Assembly (NCBI GenBank): GCA_017475045.1
Contig: JAFVGH010000053.1
Span: 1-32,517 of the forward strand
DNA from: Fibrobacter sp.
GTDB lineage: Bacteria > Fibrobacterota > Fibrobacteria > Fibrobacterales > Fibrobacteraceae
Length of the DNA: 32,517 bases
Direction of reading: 5' to 3'
This document shows, in pieces, positions 24,768 to 32,517 of the stretch (positions within the stretch are counted from its first letter, which is position 1; each line of letters opens with the position of its first letter). The notes under the pieces are model-generated. The model searched no databases, was not told the origin of the DNA, and worked only from the letters and a program-made list of their open reading frames with translations. The position numbers and the translations under genes are program-made.

Positions 24768-26537
24768 ATGAAGTGCAGAGTATTCATCAAGACAAAAAGC
24801 TATATTGGACTGGACTTTGGACGTTTTTCTGAAGTCTTTCTTGACAAGGATATTCCCGTAGATCCTAAAGGTCTTCCCTACATTCCTCTAGATGCAGCCT
24901 TGCTTTCAGACGATTCTAAAAGCCTCGATATTCCTCTCGGTATTGCCCGCTTAAAAAACTATGAAGGTCTTTCAAGCGAGTTGAACCTTATCAATAACCT
25001 TGAAGGGGTTTCCTCTAAAATCGTCACGGAGCTTTATACAAAGATCATTACGGACAAGGATGGTCAAACCTATCGAGTATTATTGCCGGATTTAACCTTT
25101 GTTGCCAAATTGGATATAGAAGAGAGTAGGTTTGCGATTATTGAAAAAAAGCTCTCATCAATCCACCAGATCGGTATTATAAACGAGCTTATCAAGGGCC
25201 TTGTGGACATTTCCGTAGAAAAAAGTACAGGCATCTCGCTAAAACGCGGTCCATTAAAGCTATCTGACAAGAAAACCTTCTCTAGGATAGATTATACCCT
25301 TGAAATCCGCTCGCCCCTTTGCATTTACACCCCATACGAAAGGGATACAAAGACCCGTTCCTACATACCGGGCTCAGAATTATTGGCACATCTTCAAAAA
25401 ATCGCCACAGACACAGACCAGGACATATTGGACGAACCCGGCCTTATATGCTCCAATGTCTATCCGACATGCAATGACCTACGAGGGATTCCCGCCCCTT
25501 TAAGCATGGTTATCGAGAAGCTAAACAAAAATTCTCTGTGGAGCAAGCTTGCCACGCCTCCCAAAGACAAGCCCTCTATCCAAACAGTCCGTATCAACGG
25601 CGATTATATCATCGGACATAAGAATAAGACCGTCACACGATTCTCAACGGACATAACCTCTATCTACCCGGTACAAGCAAAAACGGAAAACCTTTGCGGC
25701 AGTGATGGCGTTAGGGACGCCATCAAGGAAGGCCAGATTTTCAAGGGCTATTTCAAGGGTTCCGACAAACAAATTAGGACCATTGCACGACTACTAAGCC
25801 AAAAGCCATCCTTCAATATCGGTTTTTATGCAGACGAGGGATATGGTGAAGTATTCTTAAGGATTGATCATGTAGAAGAGCAAAGCGAAACCCAACCCTA
25901 TTACGCTCACACTTTTGATGTATTCGCCTTAGCACCCGTCATTATGTATAATTGCAATGGCCTATACTCCTATAGTGCCGATAGTTTCTTGAATTTGCTG
26001 GAAGAAAAGCTTGGAGCGAAAGGCAAACTGGAATTTGTTACCAAAATGACCGATTCCGGATTGATTTATCCCATTAGCAAAACCATGGAATCTTGCGATG
26101 CACCAGTCAAAAGTCTATTAATGGGTAGCTGTTTTAGAATCAGAACAAAAGACAAAAGCCTGATTGACATAGGCGCCATTAGGAGAACATTTGTAGGATG
26201 CAACACAAGATATGGCTTTGGCGAGATTCTTGTACAGGCGCCAGATGAAAAATTTTATAGAGTCTGCGAAGACCGCGATCCAGATTCCTACACTGTTGTT
26301 AGCCCCCACAACACTAGCGACCTGGAATCAATGGCAAAACTTTGTCAAAACTTGTTAAAGCGGATTTTGTACTACAAAATTGCGAGAGTCGCCATTGTGG
26401 ATAGCGAGGACAACTTCAAAAAAGGAAACGCTCCCCTATTCCTTTTGAGAAAAATGGCCGAAAATTATGCACCTGGTACAACAGACGAAGAACTAGAATC
26501 TCTATACCAGGAGGTCTTAGAATATGTTGCTGAATGA
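24768..26537 (+). CDS. Multi-RAMP protein, Csx10/Csm4-like
   Basis: The protein has 589 residues and appears to contain three RAMP/RRM-like units. Unit 1 (about 1-160) starts MKCRVFIKTKSYIGLDF with GLPYIPLDAA. Unit 2 (about 175-365) has YTLEIRSPLCI, RSYIPGSELLAHL, ICSNVYPTCNDLRGIPAPLSM and a glycine-rich GFYADEGYGEVFL. Unit 3 (about 372-490) has LAPVIMYNCNGLYS, MGSCFRIRTK and NTRYGFGEILV. YIPGS, the NVYP...PAPLS block and the G-rich loops are RAMP hallmarks, and unit 2 most resembles Csx10 of type III-D. In type III complexes such proteins bind Cas10 and the crRNA 5' handle. Here no other Cas7 or Cas6 gene accompanies it, so it may bind a different RNA (inference). It is cotranscribed: 1 bp gap upstream and 14 bp overlap downstream. 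Confidence 0.8.
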   Translation: MKCRVFIKTKSYIGLDFGRFSEVFLDKDIPVDPKGLPYIPLDAALLSDDSKSLDIPLGIARLKNYEGLSSELNLINNLEGVSSKIVTELYTKIITDKDGQTYRVLLPDLTFVAKLDIEESRFAIIEKKLSSIHQIGIINELIKGLVDISVEKSTGISLKRGPLKLSDKKTFSRIDYTLEIRSPLCIYTPYERDTKTRSYIPGSELLAHLQKIATDTDQDILDEPGLICSNVYPTCNDLRGIPAPLSMVIEKLNKNSLWSKLATPPKDKPSIQTVRINGDYIIGHKNKTVTRFSTDITSIYPVQAKTENLCGSDGVRDAIKEGQIFKGYFKGSDKQIRTIARLLSQKPSFNIGFYADEGYGEVFLRIDHVEEQSETQPYYAHTFDVFALAPVIMYNCNGLYSYSADSFLNLLEEKLGAKGKLEFVTKMTDSGLIYPISKTMESCDAPVKSLLMGSCFRIRTKDKSLIDIGAIRRTFVGCNTRYGFGEILVQAPDEKFYRVCEDRDPDSYTVVSPHNTSDLESMAKLCQNLLKRILYYKIARVAIVDSEDNFKKGNAPLFLLRKMAENYAPGTTDEELESLYQEVLEYVAE

Positions 26538-26943
26538 TATACCCAATTCCAAATTTTTTGATAGAATCCCTCAAAAGGGCTACATTTACGCCATTTTCAA
26601 AACTGGTGTCTTTTTTGAAAAATATGAATTGCATCCAAATGGATTCAAGTTCAGTGGAGACACTGTATTTGAAAAGACTCCCCTAAGAGAACTTCATTGC
26701 TTTGACGAAAACACAGAATACCGTTTGATTGTCCAAGACAATTCTCCCTGTGCTTGCCCCATAGAAAAAGTAGTCTCCGCCGAAGAGGAAAAGGGAATAC
26801 CTGCGGAACTTTTGCTTAGCGACGAAATGTTGTTGGAAGACCGATATACAAAATGCGGCATAAAAAAGATAACCATTATCAACCGATATAGCTATTCTTT
26901 CTTTGACACGCTGCAACTCGATAATTACAGAATGACCATTTGA
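26524..26943 (+). CDS. Small Csx19-like (TIGR03984-like) protein
   Basis: The protein has 139 residues. It starts inside the RAMP gene with a strong AGGAGG seven bases upstream, so it is translationally linked. The central stretch (KGYIYAIFKTGVFFEKYEL ... LRELHCFDENTEYRLIV) has the layout I recall for Csx19/TIGR03984 proteins of type III-D loci, where an L.E.R.F...EYRL segment follows an aromatic strand region. There are four cysteines (one in RELHCF, two in SPCACP, one in YTKCGI). No catalytic motif is evident. Its place after a Csx10-like gene supports the assignment, but the sequence match is weak and by eye. It could be a small subunit or adaptor of the Cas10-like complex. Confidence 0.7.
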   Translation: MLLNDIPNSKFFDRIPQKGYIYAIFKTGVFFEKYELHPNGFKFSGDTVFEKTPLRELHCFDENTEYRLIVQDNSPCACPIEKVVSAEEEKGIPAELLLSDEMLLEDRYTKCGIKKITIINRYSYSFFDTLQLDNYRMTI

Positions 26944-26950
26944 TTCAGCG

Positions 26951-28297
26951 ATGAATACAAGCGACCGGAAATTACTTCGGGAAACCGTTGGCCTAGCATG
27001 GCCTTCCATATTGGAAAATGTCTTTGCCGTGCTGGTGGTTATGGTGGATACATTCATGGTAGCCTCTCTCGGACATGCTGCCGTGGCCGCCACAGGGTTA
27101 ACGGCTCAACCCAAATTCTTCTTAATGGCACCCCTATTCGCATTAAACGCAGCAAGCGGGGCCATCATCGCACGGAAGCGCGGCGAAGAAGACAGGATTG
27201 GCTCCAATATGGTTTCAAGGCTAATCCTCTTGATGGCCGCCACATACTCCATTGCCATTGGAATCATCTGCGTTTGCCTATCCAAACAGATCGTAATCCT
27301 CTGCGGAGGCAATCCGGAAACAACCGAAATGGCTTCGGTCTATTTTGCCATATCCATGGGCGGGTTGATTTTCACGGCTCTTACCATGATTTGCAGCGCC
27401 ATCCAGCGGGCCATGAAGAATACCAAGATTTCCATGTACGCCCATGTTGCGTCCATGGTCGTAAACGTTTTTCTGAACTACGCACTGATATACGGACATT
27501 TCGGATTTCCTAAGCTGGGCGTTGTGGGGGCCGCCATCGCTACGGTATGCGGGACATTCGTTTCTCTCATCATTGTAGGCCTATCACTAACCAAGAACAA
27601 CCTGTTCATTAACCTGCCCTACATTATCCGCTCCAAGCAACGCATTGCAAAAGAATACATCAAGAGCGTTGTTAGGCTTACCTCAAACTTTCTCTCTGAA
27701 GATTTCATCAAAAGAATTTCATTCTTGTTAATAGGGATTATAGCTGCAAAAACAGGAACCGAACAGTTTGCCGCACATCAAGTGGGCATGGCGTTATTGA
27801 ACCTGGCTTTCGCCTTCGGCATGGGCATGCAAACTGCAAGTGTCACCCTAGCCGGGAACGCGCTTGGAAAAAAAGACATTGCCCTTGCACGAAAATATAC
27901 GTACAGTTGCATCGGTTGCGGCATCCTTTTAGGGGTAACCGTAGGACTCTGTACGTTCACTTTCGGAAAGGATTTTTTCGCCATTTACTTCACCAACGAC
28001 TCATTCCTGGCTATTGGAAAAACCATCAGCACTTACGCAGCCATCATCATCCCTGTCCAGATATGCCAGGTGATTTATAGCGGAAGTTTGCGAGCAAGTG
28101 GCGATGTCAAATACACCCTAATGGCTTCCACCTGCACTATCGGATTATTCAATCTGGTCGCTGACTTTACCCTTGTCATTATCTTTGGATTTGGAATTAA
28201 GGGCATTTGGATAGGAACTCTAGCGGGTCAAAGCGCCCTTGCCCTAGCACATTTTTTACGTTTCCGTTCTGGAAGGTGGACAAATAAAAAACTGTAG
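26951..28297 (+). CDS. MATE family multidrug/toxin efflux transporter
   Basis: This 448-residue inner-membrane protein has about twelve hydrophobic helices in two halves. Family features include [23 protein letters not shown] near the N-terminus, [71 protein letters not shown] and [17 protein letters not shown] proteins export cationic compounds with Na+ or H+ exchange; the substrate here is unknown. It begins 7 bp after the Csx19-like gene with no clear ribosome site, and uvrB follows 8 bp later, so it may be read from the Cas10-like operon promoter. It more likely belongs with uvrB as chromosomal background, since its composition is closer to the host than to the island. Confidence 0.93.
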   Translation: MNTSDRKLLRETVGLAWPSILENVFAVLVVMVDTFMVASLGHAAVAATGLTAQPKFFLMAPLFALNAASGAIIARKRGEEDRIGSNMVSRLILLMAATYSIAIGIICVCLSKQIVILCGGNPETTEMASVYFAISMGGLIFTALTMICSAIQRAMKNTKISMYAHVASMVVNVFLNYALIYGHFGFPKLGVVGAAIATVCGTFVSLIIVGLSLTKNNLFINLPYIIRSKQRIAKEYIKSVVRLTSNFLSEDFIKRISFLLIGIIAAKTGTEQFAAHQVGMALLNLAFAFGMGMQTASVTLAGNALGKKDIALARKYTYSCIGCGILLGVTVGLCTFTFGKDFFAIYFTNDSFLAIGKTISTYAAIIIPVQICQVIYSGSLRASGDVKYTLMASTCTIGLFNLVADFTLVIIFGFGIKGIWIGTLAGQSALALAHFLRFRSGRWTNKKL

Positions 28298-28305
28298 GAA
28301 TTGCA

Positions 28306-30489
28306 ATGGCCCGCGCACGCAAGACAATCACTCCCGACCCGTATGCGAAACCGATAGCGAAACCGCTACCGCCAGAACAAAGTTTGCCGGGGCACCTGAA
28401 GCAGTTCCAGTCCAACACGCGTGCGAATTTTGAACTGGTAAGCCCTTACGGGGCGGCAGGTGACCAGCCGAAAGCTATTGAAGAATTAACTGAAGGTTTC
28501 AAGAATGGCGAACAGTTCCAGACGCTGCTTGGTGTCACAGGTTCCGGCAAGACCTTCACGATGGCAAACGTCATCAAGAACGTAGGCAAGCCCACACTAA
28601 TCCTCACCCACAACAAGACGCTGGCGGCACAGCTCTACCAGGAATTCAAGGCGTTCTTCCCGCACAATGCGGTGGAATATTTCGTGAGTTACTACGACTA
28701 CTTCCAGCCCGAAGCGTACATCCCACACACGGACACCTTCATCGAGAAAGACGCAAGCATCAATGACGAGATTGACAAGCTCCGTCTGCGTGCCACCGCA
28801 AACCTTTTGACCCGCCGTGACGTGATTATCGTCGCTTCCGTCAGCTGCATTTACGGTTTGGGAAGCCCTTCGGAATACTTTGACCTGATGGTGCGCATCA
28901 AGAAGGGCGAAATCTACGACCGGGACAAGATTCTGCATGATTTAGTGCGCATTCAATACACGCGAAACGACTTCAGCCTGGAACGCGGGTCTTTCCGCGT
29001 GCACGGCGACGTCATCGAGATTCACCCGAGCTACGACGAAGAAGGGCTCCGCATCGAACTTTTCGGCGACGAGGTTGACAGGCTCGTACGTTTCAACATC
29101 ATTACCGGCGAAGTGACGCAGGAACTGGACGAGATGACCATCGCTCCGGCGAAGCACTTCGTGACGAAGGAAGAAGGCCGTGCGGGCATTCTGCAGCGTA
29201 TGCAGATGGAACTGACGGAGCGTCTCGCGGAACTGGACAAGGAAGGCAAGGTGTTGGAATCGGCCCGCCTCAGCAGCCGCACCCGTTATGACATGGAAAT
29301 GATCCGCGAGACCGGTCAATGCAGCGGCATCGAGAACTACTCCCGCATTATCGAAAACCGAGCACCGGGGACACGCCCCTTTACGCTTATCGACTACTTT
29401 GGCGACGACTGGCTCTTGATGGTGGACGAATCCCACGTGAGTATTCCGCAGGTGGGCGGCATGGCCGAGGGCGACAAATCCCGCAAGACCACGCTGGTGC
29501 AATATGGTTTCCGCCTCCCCTGCGCACTTGACAACCGCCCCATGAACTTTGCCGAATTCGAGTACATGTACCCGAAGCAGGTGCTCTTCGTGAGTGCTAC
29601 CCCCGGCGATTACGAACTGAAAAAGACAGGCGGTGTGGTTACCGAACAAATCAACAGGCCCACCGGACTTCTGGATCCGAAAATCGAGATGTTTCCCATC
29701 AAGGGCCAGATGGACGTGCTGCTGTACCGCATCGAGGAAGTCATCAAGAACGGCGACCGCGTGCTGGTCACGACGCTTACCAAGAAGATGGCGCAGGACC
29801 TCACCGATTTCTTTGTGGAAGCGGGCATCCGCGCACGTTACCTGCACAGCGACATCAAGACGCTGGAGCGCCACGAACTGATTCGCGGGCTTCGCACCGG
29901 GGAATTCGACGTGCTGGTGGGCATCAACTTGCTACGCGAAGGTCTCGACTTGCCCGAAGTGAGCATGGTCGCGATCCTCGACGCCGACAAGGAAGGCTTC
30001 TTACGCAACTACAGGAGCCTTATCCAGACGATGGGCCGCGCGAGCCGTAACGTAAACGGCACCGTATTGCTTTTCGCCGACAACATGACAGACAGTCTGG
30101 AAAAAGCCGTCACCGAAACAGCCCGCCGCCGCAGCGTTCAGGAAGAATTCAACAAGGAACACGGCATCACGCCGAAATCCGTAACCCGTAAGCTGGAAGA
30201 CGACCTGAGGATCAACGACCCACTCGGCGATATCGGCGACGATTCCGTCGACGACGACTGGGAAGACGACAACACCGGCATCCGCCCCATGGAACCGCTA
30301 CAGCCTTCGAGCAAGACCAAGAAGAAAGGCATACGAGGCTCGAAACGCGCCGAAAACGCCAAACTGCTGGAACAGACATCCAATTCGTCGAAGTTGGAGG
30401 ACCTGGAACGCCAGATGAAAGAAGCCGCAGCCCGACTGGACTTTGAGGAAGCGGCACGCCTCCGGGACATTATTCGGGGGATGGAATAG
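28306..30489 (+). CDS. uvrB: UvrABC system protein B (nucleotide excision repair helicase-like subunit)
   Basis: The protein has 727 residues, slightly longer than usual because of a roughly 40-residue N-terminal extension before [17 protein letters not shown]. UvrB accepts damaged DNA from UvrA and recruits UvrC. Seen in order: Walker A GVTGSGKT, the beta-hairpin region [25 protein letters not shown] (motif II), [32 protein letters not shown] (motif VI), and a C-terminal UVR coiled-coil motif ([22 protein letters not shown]). An acidic, variable linker (about 635-690) precedes the UVR motif. AGGA lies six bases before the ATG. The gene follows the MATE gene closely, suggesting cotranscription. 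Confidence 0.98.
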   Translation: MARARKTITPDPYAKPIAKPLPPEQSLPGHLKQFQSNTRANFELVSPYGAAGDQPKAIEELTEGFKNGEQFQTLLGVTGSGKTFTMANVIKNVGKPTLILTHNKTLAAQLYQEFKAFFPHNAVEYFVSYYDYFQPEAYIPHTDTFIEKDASINDEIDKLRLRATANLLTRRDVIIVASVSCIYGLGSPSEYFDLMVRIKKGEIYDRDKILHDLVRIQYTRNDFSLERGSFRVHGDVIEIHPSYDEEGLRIELFGDEVDRLVRFNIITGEVTQELDEMTIAPAKHFVTKEEGRAGILQRMQMELTERLAELDKEGKVLESARLSSRTRYDMEMIRETGQCSGIENYSRIIENRAPGTRPFTLIDYFGDDWLLMVDESHVSIPQVGGMAEGDKSRKTTLVQYGFRLPCALDNRPMNFAEFEYMYPKQVLFVSATPGDYELKKTGGVVTEQINRPTGLLDPKIEMFPIKGQMDVLLYRIEEVIKNGDRVLVTTLTKKMAQDLTDFFVEAGIRARYLHSDIKTLERHELIRGLRTGEFDVLVGINLLREGLDLPEVSMVAILDADKEGFLRNYRSLIQTMGRASRNVNGTVLLFADNMTDSLEKAVTETARRRSVQEEFNKEHGITPKSVTRKLEDDLRINDPLGDIGDDSVDDDWEDDNTGIRPMEPLQPSSKTKKKGIRGSKRAENAKLLEQTSNSSKLEDLERQMKEAAARLDFEEAARLRDIIRGME

Positions 30490-30526
30490 TTCGGAATTTG
30501 ATTTTTCGCCTTTTTTTTCACAATTC

Positions 30527-30556
30527 TTGTTGCTTTTTTGCCCCTTTTTGTTTATT
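30527..30556 (+). promoter_or_regulatory. Weak candidate promoter of the lipoprotein gene
   Basis: TTGTTG, an 18-base spacer and TTTATT lie about 35 bp before the ATG at 30591 in a T-rich stretch after uvrB. The -35 hexamer is the same as the one proposed at 9245-9250. No uvrB terminator hairpin was seen, so read-through is also possible. Confidence 0.25.
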
Positions 30557-30590
30557 TTCAGGGTTAGAAACTTTTTATGAGGGAAAAATC

Positions 30591-31577
30591 ATGAAATTCC
30601 AATTTGTAAAAACTCTCCTCTTGGGCTCTTTCTTCGCACTGGGGTCCATCGGTCTCACTGCCTGCGGTGACGACAGCAGTTCTAACGCTGGTGATGGCGA
30701 AAGCTCTTCTTCTGCAGAACCCCTGATTCTGTCTTCTGTTTCGGAAACGTCTCCGTTGGACGAGGGTTCCAAGATTAGTGTTGATGTCCAAGCTGATGGA
30801 AAGGGCGGTTACATCCTCTCACTCAGCGGTATCATCAAGACCGATAGCGACGAGTTCGAAACCGAAGGTTACGAAGGCGACGACCGCGTTTACTACGTCA
30901 TTGACAAGCTCCAGTTTGACGTCGGTGACAAGAACAACAACAGGGTATCCCTTCCGGTTAATCTCAAGCCGGGTGCATCCCTCGGAAAGGAAAACATCAA
31001 CCTGATCAGCGTCATTGACGAAATTCCCCTTGATCAGGACGCCACCTGCGGCGACAAGTTCACACTCTACGTTACCATCTTTATGAGCGGTGACGAAGAA
31101 GAGACCAAGCAGTTTGCCTATACGGCCCGCTTGAGCGATGAATTCTCCATACCCTGCAAGGTCATCGAATCCTCCAGTGCTGCCGCCACCTGTACCGAAA
31201 TGGAAAAGTTCGGCCCGGTTACCCTGTCTAACAAACTCGGTGACGGCCAGTACGCCATCAACTTCGCCACCGGCACAGCCGAAAGTCCCAATGTGACTAT
31301 GGTCATCGAAGACGGCGTCCCCTTCTTTGACGCAGGCGCAGGCGTAGAAATCGTCCGCGAAGGCTCTCAAGAAACAGGTGTTATCCCCGAAGGTAAAGTC
31401 TGCTTGGAGAACTTCTCCGAAGCCTACAACGGCAAGGACAGCCACATGGAACTGGAACAGATGGGCTGGTACCTCATCAAGACCTCTTCCGGAACCTACG
31501 CCGTCATGATTGACAGCTTCATGAGGCAGGACGAAACCAGAGGCGACCTGACCATCATCTACTTCAAGAAGAAATAG
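30591..31577 (+). CDS. Lipoprotein with Ser-rich linker, unknown function
   Basis: The protein has 328 residues. The start at ATG 30591 is chosen for GAGG eight bases upstream and the lipoprotein signal peptide; the frame runs upstream to 30498 without support. The lipobox IGLTAC gives lipidated Cys25, followed by GDDSSSNAGDGESSSSAEP, the poly-Ser/acidic linker typical of Fibrobacter lipoproteins. The mature region seems to hold two beta-rich parts: about 50-200 (VDVQADGKGGYILSLSGII, with Cys in DATCGDKF and IPCKV) and about 210-328 (TCTEMEKFGPVTLSNKLGDG...). I recognise no domain family. Likely an outer-membrane or surface lipoprotein. A strong terminator follows. Confidence 0.9.
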   Translation: MKFQFVKTLLLGSFFALGSIGLTACGDDSSSNAGDGESSSSAEPLILSSVSETSPLDEGSKISVDVQADGKGGYILSLSGIIKTDSDEFETEGYEGDDRVYYVIDKLQFDVGDKNNNRVSLPVNLKPGASLGKENINLISVIDEIPLDQDATCGDKFTLYVTIFMSGDEEETKQFAYTARLSDEFSIPCKVIESSSAAATCTEMEKFGPVTLSNKLGDGQYAINFATGTAESPNVTMVIEDGVPFFDAGAGVEIVREGSQETGVIPEGKVCLENFSEAYNGKDSHMELEQMGWYLIKTSSGTYAVMIDSFMRQDETRGDLTIIYFKKK

Positions 31578-31601
31578 TTCTTAAAACAGCCGTTTGGAAA
31601 A

Positions 31602-31627
31602 GCCCTCCCCCTCGGGAGGGCCTTTTT
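31602..31627 (+). terminator. Intrinsic terminator of the lipoprotein gene
   Basis: GCCCTCCC (31602-31609), loop CCTC, GGGAGGGC (31614-31621), then CTTTTT. An 8-bp GC-rich stem with a U-tract, 24 bp past the stop. Confidence 0.85.
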
Positions 31628-31656
31628 GCGACCGCTCGTTCGTCGTCTCGGGTATT

Positions 31657-31873
31657 GAAACCTCCGGTTTCTCACTCGCTCTCGCCTTCGACGACTTGTT
31701 GATACAAGTCGCCTACGGCTCACAGGGAAACCGCTTAGGATTCCTCGTCTTCCTCGATTTTTTTCTATCTTGGCGCTCCTTCGGAGCGCATTTAGTACGG
31801 CTCGGCAATGCCAAAACAACTAGTTGTTTTGTCGCTGCACTCGCCTTTTACTAAATTTACCCGCGTAAATTTA
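31657..31873. repeat. Cluster of five perfect short inverted repeats in the lipoprotein-gpmI spacer
   Basis: The 311-bp spacer holds no gene that I can support. It contains GAAACC/GGTTTC (31657-31671), CGACTTG/CAAGTCG (31692-31711), GCGCTCC/GGAGCGC (31773-31789), the 20-bp palindrome CAAAACAACTAGTTGTTTTG (31812-31831) and TAAATTTAC/GTAAATTTA (31852-31873). All are perfect. The third could be a terminator-like hairpin. The last ends 15 bp before the gpmI start and could affect its translation. Confidence 0.6.
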
Positions 31874-31888
31874 AACACGGAGTAAACC

Positions 31889-32517
31889 ATGCTCAAGAAG
31901 CTTTCCAATTTTCCCGGCATCAAGGGACCGGTCGTGACCATCGTGATGGATGGTTTTGGTATCACCGATAAGGTCGAAGGCAACGCCATCAAGGCCGCCC
32001 GCACCCCGACTCTCGACAACCTCTTCAAGATGTACCCGAATGTGCTCCTGAAGGCCCACGGTCGCGCTGTGGGTATGCCGACCAACGAAGACATGGGTAA
32101 CTCCGAAGTCGGCCACAACGCTATCGGTGCTGGCCAGGTGTACAACCAGGGTGCCGCCCTCGTGCAGGATTCCATCGTCTCTGGCGAAATCTTCGGCCGC
32201 GACGCCTGGAAGGAAATCGCCGAGAACGTTCGCGCCAAGAACACCGTTCTCCACTTCATCGGCCTCTTCAGTGACGGTAACGTCCACTCCAACATCAGCC
32301 ACCTCAAGGCCATGGTTGCCCAGGCCAAGAAGGAAGGCCTCAAGAAGGTCCGCGTGCACATCTTGCTCGACGGTCGTGACGTGCCGGAAACTTCCGCTCT
32401 CGATTACGTTGGCCCGTTCGAAAAGTTCCTCGACGAACTCCGCAGCCCGGAATTCGACGTTTGCATTGCTAGCGGCGGTGGCCGTATGCAGATTACCATG
32501 GACCGTTACAACGCTAA
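31889..32517 (+). CDS. gpmI: 2,3-bisphosphoglycerate-independent phosphoglycerate mutase (3' end cut off by window)
   Basis: This is the first 209 residues of a protein usually about 510-550 long; the frame is open at the right edge. The enzyme interconverts 3- and 2-phosphoglycerate in glycolysis using two Mn2+ ions. Seen: metal-binding VMDGFG (Asp21), the catalytic serine motif DMGNSEVGHNAIGAG (Ser72), LHFIGLFSDGNVHSN, HILLDGRDVPETSA and ASGGGRMQITMDRY. GGAG lies six bases upstream of ATG 31889. Codon bias is strong (AAG, GGT, GTC, CTC), as expected of a highly expressed glycolytic gene. It is preceded by the inverted-repeat-rich spacer. Confidence 0.97.
   Translation, partial: MLKKLSNFPGIKGPVVTIVMDGFGITDKVEGNAIKAARTPTLDNLFKMYPNVLLKAHGRAVGMPTNEDMGNSEVGHNAIGAGQVYNQGAALVQDSIVSGEIFGRDAWKEIAENVRAKNTVLHFIGLFSDGNVHSNISHLKAMVAQAKKEGLKKVRVHILLDGRDVPETSALDYVGPFEKFLDELRSPEFDVCIASGGGRMQITMDRYNA

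Noticed and set aside
22343..26950. CRISPR array next to the Cas10-like operon
   Set aside because: I looked for spaced direct repeats of 25-40 bases on both sides and found none within the window.
28942..29874. Minus-strand ORF (310 codons) opposite uvrB
   Set aside because: uvrB is unambiguous on the plus strand; the antisense translation has no known motif.

Overview
The window looks like a Fibrobacter chromosome (probably F. succinogenes or a close relative). The reasons are large secreted cellulases with poly-serine linkers (SSSS/SSSSE), CBM11-like modules, FAGW-type beta-grasp repeats and C-terminal domains resembling type IX secretion (T9SS) sorting domains, together with a lipoprotein carrying the same Ser linker. 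This assignment comes from sequence style, not from a database search.

Positions 1-13085, minus strand: a plant-wall-degradation cluster. In transcription order it holds a GH5 cellulase with three CBM11-like modules (12971-9399), a binding-only paralogue of it with no catalytic domain (9176-7578), a 1509-residue GH5 cellulase with six FAGW repeats (7369-2840), and a protein cut by the left edge, with a putative TIM-barrel domain, two copies of a Cys/Trp module and at least five FAGW repeats (2760-1). Intrinsic terminators separate the genes, so they are mostly independent units. The GH5 gene at 12971 appears to take its -35 box from a dispersed palindromic repeat.

Positions 13136-14679: a small secreted protein of unknown function (minus), divergent from mltG (plus). 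Positions 14698-21870, minus strand: a tightly packed six-gene operon of a small membrane protein, an ABC-2 ATPase and permease, two degenerate PilT-like ATPases, and a patatin-like lipase fused to an outer-membrane barrel. It suggests an envelope or surface function.

Positions 22441-26943, plus strand: the most interesting locus. It is an AT-rich four-gene operon encoding (1) an internally duplicated Rossmann/CARF-like protein of the NLSNHP type, (2) a Cas10-like polymerase/cyclase with an intact GGDD motif and no HD domain, (3) a multi-RAMP protein resembling Csx10, and (4) a small Csx19-like protein. No CRISPR array, Cas6, Cas7 backbone (Csm3/Cmr4) or adaptation gene is visible in the window. 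I read it as a stripped-down, possibly crRNA-independent, type III-D-related signalling module, probably acquired horizontally.

Positions 26951-32517: a MATE transporter, uvrB, a Ser-linker lipoprotein, a 311-bp spacer full of perfect inverted repeats, and the 5' part of gpmI, which is cut by the right edge.
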